In this document: in pieces, positions 52,609-61,357 of the stretch
How the letters are laid out: the number at the start of each line of letters is the position of its first letter
Position numbering within the stretch: the stretch's first letter is position 1
NCBI GenBank assembly: GCA_938084575.1
Contig: CALKFG010000003.1
Location: 62,001 to 126,000, forward strand
Source: an uncultured Hyphomonadaceae bacterium
GTDB taxonomy: Bacteria; Pseudomonadota; Alphaproteobacteria; Caulobacterales; Hyphomonadaceae
Direction of reading: 5' to 3'
Length of the DNA stretch: 64,000 nt
Notes under the pieces: generated by a model
Database searches by the model: none
Seen by the model: the letters and a program-made list of their open reading frames with translations, nothing else
Told to the model about the DNA's origin: nothing
Position numbers and translations under genes: made by a program

Positions 52609-53649
52609 ATGGCACTCAGAGTTGCAGTTGTTGGTGCCACAGGGAATGTCGGGCGGGAATTGTTCAACATTCTTGATGAGCGCGACTTTCCGGCCGATGA
52701 GGTCTTTGCTGTGGCGTCGCGCCGCTCGCAGGGGCGCAAGTGCAGCTATGGCGACCGGACGCTTGTATGTCATGACATTGAGCAGTTTGATTTCAGCCGG
52801 GTGGATGTGGTGCTGATGTCGGCGGGTGGTAGCGTGTCCAAGAGCTGGGCGCCGAAAATTGCCGCGGCCGGGGCGATCGTGATCGACAATTCCTCGGCCT
52901 GGCGGATGGATCCCGATGTGCCGCTGGTCGTGCCGGAGGTCAATGGTGAGGCGGTGCTGGGCTATCGGGCCAAGAACATTATCGCCAATCCCAACTGTTC
53001 AACCGCGCAGCTCGTGGTCGCGTTGAAACCGCTGCATGCCGCTGCCGGTATTCGCCGTGTCGTCGTGTCGACCTACCAGTCTGTATCGGGCGCCGGCAAG
53101 GCGGCCATGGACGAGCTGTGGACCCAGACCAAGGGCATGTTCGTCAACGACTCGCCGACGCCAGAGAATTTTTCCCGCCAGATCGCCTTCAATGTGATCC
53201 CCCAGATCGACGACTTCATGGCCGACGGGTTCACCAAGGAAGAGTGGAAAATGCGCGAGGAAACCAAGCGGATTCTTGATCCCGCGATCGAGCTGGTCGC
53301 GACCTGCGTCCGGGTGCCGGTCTTTGTCGGGCATTCGGAGTCGGTGAATGTCGAGCTTGAGGATGCACTTAGCGTGGCCGATGCACAGGAGCTGTTCCGC
53401 GAGGCGGATGGCGTCGTGCTGGTCGACAATCCGGAAGAGGATCAGTTCATCACCCCGATCGACTGTGTCGGGGAATGGGCAAGCTATGTCAGCCGGGTGC
53501 GTCTCGACCCAACGGTCGAGAACGGCCTGATGTTCTGGAACGTGTCGGACAATCTGAGAAAGGGTGCGGCCCTGAATGCGGTCCAGATCGCGGAAGAGCT
53601 GGTCCGGCGTGGTGTGCTGGTGCCCGACCGCGCGGCTGTGAAGGCGTGA
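52609..53649 (+). CDS. asd: Aspartate-semialdehyde dehydrogenase
   Basis: Makes aspartate semialdehyde for lysine/DAP, threonine and methionine synthesis. 346 residues. The NADP loop is VVGATGNVGRELFNIL, the catalytic cysteine is Cys130 in NPNCSTAQLV, and STYQSVSGAGKAAMDEL and RVPVFVGHSESVNVE are family signatures. The GAGGAGG ribosome site ahead of the ATG supports the start. The 211 bases before it contain no evident gene. Confidence 0.97.
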   Translation: MALRVAVVGATGNVGRELFNILDERDFPADEVFAVASRRSQGRKCSYGDRTLVCHDIEQFDFSRVDVVLMSAGGSVSKSWAPKIAAAGAIVIDNSSAWRMDPDVPLVVPEVNGEAVLGYRAKNIIANPNCSTAQLVVALKPLHAAAGIRRVVVSTYQSVSGAGKAAMDELWTQTKGMFVNDSPTPENFSRQIAFNVIPQIDDFMADGFTKEEWKMREETKRILDPAIELVATCVRVPVFVGHSESVNVELEDALSVADAQELFREADGVVLVDNPEEDQFITPIDCVGEWASYVSRVRLDPTVENGLMFWNVSDNLRKGAALNAVQIAEELVRRGVLVPDRAAVKA

Positions 53650-53763
53650 TCCGATGCCGGTTTGGCCGTCAGCGGGCGCGCCTTGGATGGCATGCCGGCC
53701 GAACCCGTTTCGCGGCCGCCTGGCTTCCGTCCGGAAACCGCTCAGACTCCCTGAGATTCCCCC

Positions 53764-53792
53764 TTGCATCCGGGGCTGAGATGGGCTTTATC
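53764..53792 (+). promoter_or_regulatory. Candidate promoter of the tRNA-Gly gene
   Basis: TTGCAT (53764-53769) and TTTATC (53787-53792) are 17 bases apart, giving a predicted start near 53799, 36 bases before the tRNA. An 18-base perfect palindrome follows immediately. Confidence 0.4.
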
Positions 53793-53801
53793 CGCCATCT
53801 G

Positions 53802-53819
53802 TCCCGGACATGTCCGGGA
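53802..53819 (+). repeat. Perfect 18-base palindrome before tRNA-Gly
   Basis: TCCCGGACATGTCCGGGA is perfectly self-complementary. It lies between the predicted transcription start and the mature tRNA, 15 bases upstream of the tRNA 5' end. It could be a protein-binding site or a leader structure. Its central ten bases GGACATGTCC also occur once within the small RNA candidate at 17.3 kb, possibly by chance. Confidence 0.6.
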
Positions 53820-53834
53820 TGGATGCCATCGGAT

Positions 53835-53909
53835 GCGGGCGTAGCTCAGGGGTAGAGCACAACCTTGCCAAGGTTGGGGTCGTGAGTTCGAATCTCATCG
53901 CCCGCTCCA
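53835..53909 (+). tRNA. tRNA-Gly, anticodon GCC
   Basis: Cloverleaf seen directly: acceptor GCGGGCG pairs with CGCCCGC, D-arm GCTC/GAGC, anticodon stem CAACC/GGTTG enclosing TTGCCAA, T-arm GTGAG/CTCAT with TTCGAAT. The anticodon GCC reads GGC/GGU glycine codons. The discriminator U and CCA end are encoded. No intron. Confidence 0.97.
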
Positions 53910-54017
53910 ATGTTTCTTGCAGTATCAACACTCGACACGGTGCTTGCGGGAGCCCCCGAACGGCGCGGCCTGGCCGCCGGGGCAGACATAAACTTTTCAG
54001 ATAAATCGCAAGGGATG

Positions 54018-54055
54018 GGGCATCATAAGCCGCGTCGCAGCACGGACTGATGCCC
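54018..54055. repeat. Inverted repeat in the gap after tRNA-Gly
   Basis: GGGCATCA and TGATGCCC are exact inverted copies separated by 22 bases, in the 188-base gap between tRNA-Gly and the next gene. No T-run follows. No sign of an integrated element or attachment-site duplication was seen next to the tRNA. Confidence 0.35.
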
Positions 54056-54097
54056 GCCCACGTCTCCCCTCCGGGCCCGTCGGGATACCGGGTCCGG

Positions 54098-54517
54098 TTA
54101 TCCGTCCTGGCGTTTGAAAATCACGCATGAAGCCACCATTTGCGGATCGCCCCGGTCCGTATGGGTATAGCAGAGCTCGAAATGGTTTGCGTCAATGAAG
54201 TGGCCCGAGGAATGCCCGTCATGATCGACCGTATACAGCGCCGTATTGTCGCTTGAAGCCACACCAATCAAGCTTTCCGTATGGGCGTTAGAGGTGACGG
54301 TCCCGATATAACGGCCTTCCTTCTGATCGGTCCACTCAATCGTAAACGCGACCTCGCGAAACGCGGCGCCCGTTTGTCCGGTCTCTTCGAAATGACCCCC
54401 GGCGCCCAGGACAACGCTTCGGGAGGTGCCCGTCCAGGTGCCGACCATATCTGGCCAGCTCTGGGCTGTGGCGGTCAGCGGGGTGAGGCAGCAGGCCAAT
54501 AAGAGAGCATAGCGCAT
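54098..54517 (-). CDS. Hypothetical exported protein
   Basis: About 139 residues. A clear signal peptide (MRYALLLACCLTPLTATAQ, cleavage after Ala) is followed by WPDMVGTWTGTSRSVVLG and a beta-rich region with many charged and aromatic residues. The segment GTWTG suggests a lipocalin- or avidin-like beta barrel but is too short a match to assert. I do not recognise the family. The start at 54517 is fixed by the signal peptide. Confidence 0.65.
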   Translation of the reverse strand: MRYALLLACCLTPLTATAQSWPDMVGTWTGTSRSVVLGAGGHFEETGQTGAAFREVAFTIEWTDQKEGRYIGTVTSNAHTESLIGVASSDNTALYTVDHDGHSSGHFIDANHFELCYTHTDRGDPQMVASCVIFKRQDG

Positions 54518-54626
54518 GGGGATCTCCGATCCATTCCGTCCGCCACCCGATGTGCCGAAACGACTGGCGACCTGCCTATCGCAGCCCCGCGCATCGGGCA
54601 AGGTCAAGGGGCAACCAGACGGCCAG

Positions 54627-55139
54627 TCAGGTCTCGACGTGAGACATACGGTCGACATAGGCAATGCCGATGGCCGACAGGATGAAAGTGGCATGAATAA
54701 TGGTCTGCCACATCACGGCCTCCGATGTGATCACGGAGTCGGGCTGGCCGATCATGCTGGCTTCTATGAAGGTACTGAGAAGATGGATTGAGGAAATACC
54801 GATAATGGCCATCGACAGTTTGACCTTGAGGACGCCCGCATTCACCTTTCCCAGCCATTCCGGCTTGTCGGGATGGTTGTCGATGCCCAGCCTCGACACG
54901 AAGGTTTCATAGCCACCAACCACCACCATGATCAGCAGGTTGGAAATCATCACAATATCGATCAGTCCGAGAACCAGCAGCATGATTGTCTGCTCATTGA
55001 GATCCGACATTTCAAAAGCCAGATGTACCAGCTCGTTGAGAAATACGAAAACATAAATGACCTGCACAGCTGCCAGACCAAGATAAAGCGGCAGCTGAAG
55101 CCAGCGCGATCCGAAAATAAGAAATGAGATAAGTTTCAT
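54627..55139 (-). CDS. YqhA/UPF0114 family membrane protein
   Basis: 170-residue inner-membrane protein of the TIGR00645/UPF0114 family, function not established. It has four hydrophobic segments (about 11-35, 50-75, 105-125 and 140-160) and the family text GSRWLQLPLYLGLA at the N-terminus, followed by VMISNLLIMVVVGGYETFVSR. Divergent from the EmrA-like gene. Confidence 0.9.
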   Translation of the reverse strand: MKLISFLIFGSRWLQLPLYLGLAAVQVIYVFVFLNELVHLAFEMSDLNEQTIMLLVLGLIDIVMISNLLIMVVVGGYETFVSRLGIDNHPDKPEWLGKVNAGVLKVKLSMAIIGISSIHLLSTFIEASMIGQPDSVITSEAVMWQTIIHATFILSAIGIAYVDRMSHVET

Positions 55140-55392
55140 GGTGTACGTCCCGCAGGTGTTCTTTGGCCGTCTGGATCTAGTCGATCCGGCCTAATAAGGA
55201 TAGACCGGGACATAAGTATCGATTGACGTTGCCGAGCGTCGGATCCGGTGCGGAGTCCCAGATCGCTGCTGAGGCCATAAAAAAGGGTGAGCTGACCGTG
55301 ACAACCGGCATCGCGATGGCGCAAAGCCGGACGTAACGTCAATCTTGCCTTCCCGTCCTAAACATAGAAGTTCGATGCAGGAGGAGCCACTT

Positions 55393-56544
55393 ATGGGGCA
55401 GGACGTCGGGGTTGATATCGCCACGCCCAAGGGTGTTTTGCCAATGGTCCGGAGCCGTTTGTCTCAACACCTGAGGCTGATTGCAGGAAGCCTGCTGGTA
55501 TTGATCCTGTGCAGTCTGATCGGCATTTGGCTGGCCGACCGGGCGCGCTTTGTTTCGACCAATGATGCCCGCATCGCCGCAGACATGATCGCGATTTCAT
55601 CGGATGTGTCCGGCCAGGTGGTGCGTGTGGCCGTCTCGGAGGGCGACGAGGTGGCCGCCGGTGACCTTCTGTATCAGATTGACGATCGCGCGGCCCGCCA
55701 TTTGCTGGACGAGTTCCGCGCCGACGAAAACGCCCTGTTGGCCGCAATCGAAGGTGAACGCCGGCGTCTCGGCCTTGTTGGCTCCCTGTCGGGGACGCAA
55801 ATTGATGAAAGCCGTGCCAATGTCCGCTCTGCGCAGGCAGATGTGCAGGCGGCGCAGGCCGCGCTGGCCCGTGCCGAAAGGGACTTTGCCCGTGCCGACA
55901 ATCTTCTTGAGGCGGGACTTTTGACACAGCCGGCCTGGGATGGTGCGGAGACGGATCTTGAGGCGGCACGGCAGGCGCTGAAGGCGGCAGAGGCCGATCT
56001 CGCCTCGTCCCGCGCCCGCGCGCAGGAGGCCCTCCTGTCGCGCGATGATGCCTCGATCGTCGAGCAGGATCTGTTGGTCCTTGAGGCCCGTCTGGTTCAG
56101 GTGGCGGCAAAAATAGAGCGCCAGAATGTTCTCCTCGACCAGCATAAGATTCGAAGCCCGATTGCCGGTATTGTGGACGAATTGTTCTATGATATCGGTG
56201 AACGGACCTTGCAGGGGTTCAGGGTTGCCCTGCTTCATAATCCGAAGGCTGTCTGGATCTCTGCCAATATCAAGGAAACCCAGATCGGCGATCTTGATCT
56301 CGGCGCGCCGGTGGATGTGAAGGTAGACAGCCTGCCGGGCACAGACCTTTCCGGGCGCCTGTCGCGGATTGGAGACCTGACGCTGGCAGAAGCCGCCATG
56401 ATGCCTAATCCGAATGCCAGTGGGGTGTTCACCAAGATTACCCAGCGGATCAATGTTCGCATTGATCTGGAGACTGCGGACGTGCCCTTGCGCCCGGGAT
56501 CCATGGTCACGGTGCGGATTCGGCGGCAGGGACGGGACGGATGA
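55393..56544 (+). CDS. HlyD/EmrA family membrane fusion protein
   Basis: Periplasmic adaptor of a multidrug exporter, about 383 residues. A single N-terminal membrane segment (LIAGSLLVLILCSLIGIWLA) is followed by the biotinyl-lipoyl-like half (TNDARIAADMIAISSDVSGQV), a long coiled-coil hairpin rich in Ala, Glu and Arg, and the barrel domain (IRSPIAGIVDELFYDIGER). The start at 55393 has GAGGAG upstream. Its stop overlaps the start of the partner gene (ATGA). Confidence 0.92.
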   Translation: MGQDVGVDIATPKGVLPMVRSRLSQHLRLIAGSLLVLILCSLIGIWLADRARFVSTNDARIAADMIAISSDVSGQVVRVAVSEGDEVAAGDLLYQIDDRAARHLLDEFRADENALLAAIEGERRRLGLVGSLSGTQIDESRANVRSAQADVQAAQAALARAERDFARADNLLEAGLLTQPAWDGAETDLEAARQALKAAEADLASSRARAQEALLSRDDASIVEQDLLVLEARLVQVAAKIERQNVLLDQHKIRSPIAGIVDELFYDIGERTLQGFRVALLHNPKAVWISANIKETQIGDLDLGAPVDVKVDSLPGTDLSGRLSRIGDLTLAEAAMMPNPNASGVFTKITQRINVRIDLETADVPLRPGSMVTVRIRRQGRDG

Positions 56545-58166
56545 GCCCGGCTGGCGGCCTGGCTGCCAACCCGTCCCCCGGTCTGGCATTGGACATCCCG
56601 TCAACGGCCGGTCAGGCCATTCATGAAAAATTCCAGATCTTCGGCACGAAATACCGCTGGATCCTTTTAGTCTGCATGCTGAGCGGGTCGATGGCCACGA
56701 TGCTGGCCGCAACGGCCATCAATGTTGCCCTGCCGGCGATTATCGGGGCCTTCGGTCTGGCGCAGGACCAGGCCCAGTGGATGTCGACCGCCTTTCTGGC
56801 CGCCTCGACCATTGCCATGCTGGCGAATGCCTGGGCGGTATCGGCCTTTGGCGCGCGGGCGACTTATCTTGCCGCGCTGGTTGTTTTTCTCGCGGGCTCC
56901 GTGCTTGGGACGGTGAGCCCAAGCTATGGCCTGCTGATCCTGTCGCGTGCGATGCAGGGAGTCGCCGCCGGTCTGTTACAGCCCATGTCCATGCTGATGA
57001 TTTTTCAGACATTTCCCGACCGCCTGCGCGGGCGCGCGATCGGGATCTTTTCCATCGGCGTGGTTCTTGCGCCCGCCTTTGGCCCGGCCCTGGGGGGATA
57101 CGCCGTCGATCTTGCGAGCTGGCGCCTCGTATTTATCGCCACCCTGCCCATTGCGCTTCTGGCGTTGCCAATGGCGGCTTTGCTGATGCCCGGCCGGGAC
57201 GGGGAAAAGGCAGCCAAGCGGCCGCCGCTCGACCTGCCGGGCCTGCTTCTGATTGCTCTGACCATTTTGCCGCTCCTGTCTTTCATCGCCAATGGAGACC
57301 GCGACGGGTGGGGGTCGGATATCAGCCTGATCCGCATCGGCCTGGTAAGTGTCAGTGCGACCGTTTTTATCTGGTGGGAACTGCGGCATCCCTTTCCGGC
57401 ATTGAATCTGCGCGTCTTTCAGCAGCCGCAATTTGCCTGTGCAGGGGTCGTGATTGCCTTTGTCGGGACGGCGATTTACGGATCGACTTATCTTATTCCA
57501 ATTTTCGTCCAGATGGCCCAGGGCTATTCTCCCACAGCTGCCGGGGTCATGATGATCCCTGCAGGGCTGGCTATGGTGATTGGATTTCCTCTGGCCGGCC
57601 AGCTGACCGACATGGTGGACTTCCGCCTTCTGCTGGCCTTCGGCGTCATCGCCTTTGGCACGTCGGTCTATCTCCTGGCCGGTGTCACATCTGACACCCC
57701 CTATTGGAGCCTTGTTGGCTGGATCGTGCTCAGCCGAGTCGGGATCAGTTTCTGTATGCCCCCGGCGAATACGACGGCCATTCGCGCCGTGCCGCCGGAG
57801 CTGTTGCCCGCAGCAACCGGTGCGGCCTCGTTCCTGATGCAAATCGGGGGCTCTCTGGGGGTCACCTGCCTGGCCGTGATTCTGCAGCGTCGGATGGTTT
57901 TCCACGGGGACCACCTGGCCAGCGGCATGACGGAAGCCAATTCCGAACTCCTCTACTGGCACCAGCAATTTGTCATGGAGGCGACAAGTGCGGGTGTGCC
58001 CCTGCGCGAGGCTTTCACACAGGCCTTTCGACCAATTTCGGAGCAGCTGGCGCAAGAGGCCCTGGTGTATGCCTTCCGCGACAGTTTTTATGTCTGTGCC
58101 GTCGGGTTTGCCGCGCTGTTGCTTTTCGTCGCCTTTATACCCCGACCCGCAACCCCGCACGGATGA
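56541..58166 (+). CDS. DHA2 family MFS transporter (EmrB-like)
   Basis: Drug/proton antiporter of the 14-helix DHA2 group, 541 residues, partner of the adjacent EmrA-like protein; together with an outer-membrane TolC-type protein (not in the window) they would form a tripartite pump. Motif A-like text (PDRLRGRAIGIFSIG) and the DHA2-type segment WMSTAFLAASTIAMLANAW are visible. The cytoplasmic N-terminus is longer than usual (about 35 residues). Coupled to the upstream gene by a 4-base overlap. Confidence 0.92.
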   Translation: MSPAGGLAANPSPGLALDIPSTAGQAIHEKFQIFGTKYRWILLVCMLSGSMATMLAATAINVALPAIIGAFGLAQDQAQWMSTAFLAASTIAMLANAWAVSAFGARATYLAALVVFLAGSVLGTVSPSYGLLILSRAMQGVAAGLLQPMSMLMIFQTFPDRLRGRAIGIFSIGVVLAPAFGPALGGYAVDLASWRLVFIATLPIALLALPMAALLMPGRDGEKAAKRPPLDLPGLLLIALTILPLLSFIANGDRDGWGSDISLIRIGLVSVSATVFIWWELRHPFPALNLRVFQQPQFACAGVVIAFVGTAIYGSTYLIPIFVQMAQGYSPTAAGVMMIPAGLAMVIGFPLAGQLTDMVDFRLLLAFGVIAFGTSVYLLAGVTSDTPYWSLVGWIVLSRVGISFCMPPANTTAIRAVPPELLPAATGAASFLMQIGGSLGVTCLAVILQRRMVFHGDHLASGMTEANSELLYWHQQFVMEATSAGVPLREAFTQAFRPISEQLAQEALVYAFRDSFYVCAVGFAALLLFVAFIPRPATPHG

Positions 58167-58187
58167 GCGCGCCCGGGGCTGAGCCGC

Positions 58188-59153
58188 TCAGCCGCCGCTG
58201 CGCGGTATGGTCCGGGTTTCATAATTTGCCGGCGTGCCGCCAAAATGTGCATCGATGAAGCGGGCTGTGACTTCGTACATGGGGACGCCATCAACACTGA
58301 CGATACGGGTATCAACACCGTGACCGGCATTGGCGACGGTGTAGAAGCTGTAGGGCAGGCCGACAGCGTCCGCTTCCTGCTGGAGCTGCGAGGCGAGGTC
58401 ATACGGGACCACGGTGTCGTTCTCTCCGTGCAGGATGAAGAAGGGTGGGTCATCCTCAGTCAATGCATTGGGTATGATCAGGCTGCCCCAATAATCTATG
58501 ACGACATTGGGCTTGGCCACAGTGATGCTGAAGTCGTCCATGCCATAGGCCACGGCCAGCGCGATATAGGAGCCTGCGGAGCCACCCCATAGGGCAAAAG
58601 TCGTTGGGTCGATACAATGTGTCCCGGCATTTTCTTCGACCCAGCGCAGCGACCGGACGGTGTCTTCGAAGGCACTGGAAATCGTATTGGCCGTGCTGAG
58701 CGCGTCCGGATCATTCTGAGCCTCAAGAGCGGCCAAAAGCGCGTCCCGAATGGGCGTGAACTCCGCGGAGGGGAGGGGTTGGTCGCCGCGCAGCCGGTAA
58801 TTGATCGACAGGGCGACATAGCCGCGACCGGTCATTTCTTCGCCATAGAAAGGCCAGCGCCCATCGGCCTTGTCGCCGCCGCTGAAGCCGCCGCCATGAA
58901 TCATCATGACAAAGGGGCGCGGCTGTGTACACGGGGCGCCGCTTTGGTAGAGATCGAGGGTCAGCGTCTTCGACCCGCCATTGGTCAGTCCGCTGCCATA
59001 AACGACATCAAACTGGCTTTGCGGAGCAGGTGGAGGCGGCGGCGGCGGGGGTTCGGGGGTCGGGGCGGAGGCGCCGCCACCGCCGCAGGCGCTGAGGAGA
59101 AACAGGCTGGTTGCCATGACCAGCGCGGGTCCTGCTTTTGATGTTCCGGTCAT
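58188..59153 (-). CDS. Lipoprotein alpha/beta hydrolase (esterase-like)
   Basis: About 321 residues with a signal peptide and lipobox LLSAC, then a low-complexity linker with eight consecutive prolines. The catalytic region shows the oxyanion motif IHGGGFSGGDK, nucleophile elbow GGSAGSYIA and a C-terminal GHGVDTRIV with the His. The start at 59153 is set by the signal peptide; the longer frame to 59333 overlaps the divergent M28 gene. Probably surface or periplasmic; substrate unknown. Confidence 0.88.
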   Translation of the reverse strand: MTGTSKAGPALVMATSLFLLSACGGGGASAPTPEPPPPPPPPAPQSQFDVVYGSGLTNGGSKTLTLDLYQSGAPCTQPRPFVMMIHGGGFSGGDKADGRWPFYGEEMTGRGYVALSINYRLRGDQPLPSAEFTPIRDALLAALEAQNDPDALSTANTISSAFEDTVRSLRWVEENAGTHCIDPTTFALWGGSAGSYIALAVAYGMDDFSITVAKPNVVIDYWGSLIIPNALTEDDPPFFILHGENDTVVPYDLASQLQQEADAVGLPYSFYTVANAGHGVDTRIVSVDGVPMYEVTARFIDAHFGGTPANYETRTIPRSGG

Positions 59154-59324
59154 AGATGTCCCCGATATCTGTGTTGTCTGGATTTCAACGCTTATGAAGC
59201 AGAAATCTGTCGGACAGACAAAGTATATCCTGAAGACGCCCGGCATGGCGGCTGTCTGCGGGCTCTGGACAGGCGTCCCTGTAAGCCCGATTGACATGGT
59301 CGGAAAATAGAAGGGGATCGCCTG

Positions 59325-60980
59325 ATGCGTCACAACTCATTTGTCGGTTTTGGTCTGGCCCTGCTGGTCGCGGCCTGTCAGCCTGTCACGCCCGTGACAC
59401 CGGACCCGGCGCTGAAGGCCGACCCTCAGCGCATAAAAGCGCACATGGCGTATCTCGCCAGCGATGACTTGCAGGGGCGGGAGGCGGGCACGCCGGGCTA
59501 TGATCTGGCCGCAGCTTATGTGGCGTCTGAACTACAGGCGCTTGGCGTCGCACCGGCCGGCGAGAATGGCAGCTACCTTCAGACGGTGCCGCTTCAGCGG
59601 GGGTATCGGGATCCGGCCGGCCTGTCCCTGACGGCGACCCTGACAGACGGACAGGATTTGGGCCTCGTCGAGGGTGAGGATTTCGTCGTCTATGGCTCAA
59701 GCCGTCTGTCAGACAGCGCCGTACAGGGTGAGGCAGTCTTCGTCGGATACGGGCTTGTCGCCCCCGATCTGGGACAGAACGATTATGAAGGTCTGGATGT
59801 CGAGGGCAAAATTGTCCTGATGCTGAGCGGAATGCCGGCTGGCCTGCAGACCGAGGAACGGGCTTATTATAGTGGTCAGAAAGGCCGCGAAGCCGCCGCA
59901 CGGGGCGCTGTGGCGACGCTGTCGCTGCCGACCCCCAGCGGCGAAAAACGATACTCCTTCCAGCGACTGGTGTCGGAAGGCCGTCTCGATTCCGCCAGCA
60001 TGTCCTGGCTGAAGCCGGATGGCGAAGCCTACACCACAACCCCGGAGCTGAGGGTGGCTGGCCGCTTGTCGCCACAGGGAAGAGACAAGATCTTTGCCGT
60101 GGCAGGGCTCGACGCGGAAGCCGAAATTTCGGCCCGTGCAGAAGCCGGCGTCCAGGTGGCCGGCTCGGCCTTGCCTGTCACAATTTCGATGGGACAGACG
60201 TCGACCCTGGACCGCGTCCGCTCCGATAATGTGATCGCGGTGATTGAGGGCAGCGATCCGGTTTTGAAATCGCAATATATCCTGATGACCGCCCATCTTG
60301 ACCATATTGGTGTGTCGGACTCGTTTGAGAAAGACACCATCAACAATGGTGCGCTCGACAATGCCGCCGGCGTTGCCACCCTGCTGGAAGCCGCCCGGAT
60401 GATCCTGGACGGGACGCCACCCCGGCGGTCCATCCTGCTCGCCTTCGTGACGGCGGAGGAAAAGGGCTTGCTCGGCGCCCAGTATTTTGCCCGTAATCCC
60501 ACCGTGCCGGTCGAGGCGCTGGTCGGGTCGGTCAATCTTGATATGCCCGTCCTGACCTATGATTTCACCGACGTGGTGGCATTCGGGGCGGAACGCTCGA
60601 CCATCGGCGCCGTGGTCGAAAAAGTGGCTTCCGAGATGGATCTCAGCCTCGCCCCGGACCCGTTTCCCAGTCAGGGGCTGTTCACCCGGTCTGATCACTA
60701 CCGCTTTGTCCAGATCGGCGTGCCTTCTGTGTTCCTCGCAACCGGCTTCGCCAATGGCGGCGAGGCGGCCTGGGCGGCGCATTTTGCCGAGACCTATCAC
60801 CGTCCCGGAGACGATATGGACAATAATCTCAACTTCGATGCCGCGGCGCGGTTTGCCGAGGTCAATGCCCGGATCGCTCTGGCGCTGGCCAATGATGATG
60901 ACCGGCCACTCTGGCGGCAGGACGACTTTTTTGCCCGCCAGTTCGGGGGTCCCCAGCTGCCGGCCGCGACAGCCCCCTAG
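59325..60980 (+). CDS. M28 family peptidase, lipoprotein
   Basis: Zinc aminopeptidase-like lipoprotein, 551 residues. Lipobox LLVAAC at the N-terminus. The PA-domain-like insert lies between about residues 110 and 290. The M28 zinc-ligand motifs are TAHLDHIGV, GALDNAAGVATLLEAA and TAEEKGLLGAQYF, with a further HYRFVQIGVPSVFL at the end of the domain. Divergent from the lipoprotein hydrolase, and the 171 bases between starts hold both promoters. Confidence 0.93.
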   Translation: MRHNSFVGFGLALLVAACQPVTPVTPDPALKADPQRIKAHMAYLASDDLQGREAGTPGYDLAAAYVASELQALGVAPAGENGSYLQTVPLQRGYRDPAGLSLTATLTDGQDLGLVEGEDFVVYGSSRLSDSAVQGEAVFVGYGLVAPDLGQNDYEGLDVEGKIVLMLSGMPAGLQTEERAYYSGQKGREAAARGAVATLSLPTPSGEKRYSFQRLVSEGRLDSASMSWLKPDGEAYTTTPELRVAGRLSPQGRDKIFAVAGLDAEAEISARAEAGVQVAGSALPVTISMGQTSTLDRVRSDNVIAVIEGSDPVLKSQYILMTAHLDHIGVSDSFEKDTINNGALDNAAGVATLLEAARMILDGTPPRRSILLAFVTAEEKGLLGAQYFARNPTVPVEALVGSVNLDMPVLTYDFTDVVAFGAERSTIGAVVEKVASEMDLSLAPDPFPSQGLFTRSDHYRFVQIGVPSVFLATGFANGGEAAWAAHFAETYHRPGDDMDNNLNFDAAARFAEVNARIALALANDDDRPLWRQDDFFARQFGGPQLPAATAP

Positions 60981-61040
60981 GCTGGCCGGCTTTGCCGCCG
61001 GGTCGGATTGACAAGGCCGGTGCCGGACCCGATAAGCATA

Positions 61041-61212
61041 CCAGATGGTGCCCCCCTATCGGGGGCTAAGAGGGAAGCCGGTGCGAATCCGGTGCTGTGC
61101 CCGCAACTGTCAACCGGGAGCCGATGGTCGGCAAACCACTGGGTGTCATGCCCGGGAAGGTGGCCAGAGGCAGAGATCGGTGAGCCAGGAAACCTGCCAT
61201 CGCGTCGTTCGC
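61041..61212 (+). ncRNA. Cobalamin riboswitch
   Basis: The B12-sensing leader of btuB. The conserved core is visible: GGTGCCCC (P2 region), TAAGAGGGAAGCCGGTG with the following GAATCCGG, the GCCCGCAACTGT element, and the B12 box AGCCAGGAAACCTGCC near 61184-61199. Cobalamin binding would be expected to repress expression of the downstream receptor. Two strong hairpins follow before the start codon. Confidence 0.95.
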
Positions 61213-61292
61213 CTGTCGGCCGGGATCAGCCAGGGACAGTGCAGGACCCCCGTCCCGTCAGGACGGTTCCTACGAAACGACAGTGAAAAGAC

Positions 61293-61342
61293 TGCGGGGG
61301 ACCCCCGCAGGTGTCGTATCCGGCCGCGGTCCGTCCGCGGCC
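61293..61342 (+). promoter_or_regulatory. Expression-platform hairpins of the cobalamin riboswitch
   Basis: Two hairpins lie between the aptamer and btuB. CTGCGGGGG-A-CCCCCGCAG (61293-61311) is nearly perfectly self-paired, and GGCCGCGG-TCCGT-CCGCGGCC (61322-61342) ends 8 bases before the ATGGAG ribosome site. Neither is followed by a T-run, so regulation is more likely at translation start, by changing access to the ribosome site, than by intrinsic termination. Confidence 0.5.
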
Positions 61343-61357
61343 TAAAATGGAGCCGTT

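Noticed and set aside
53910-54097. Possible integration site next to tRNA-Gly.
   Set aside because: No duplicated tRNA 3' end, integrase gene or composition change was seen; only an isolated inverted repeat is present.
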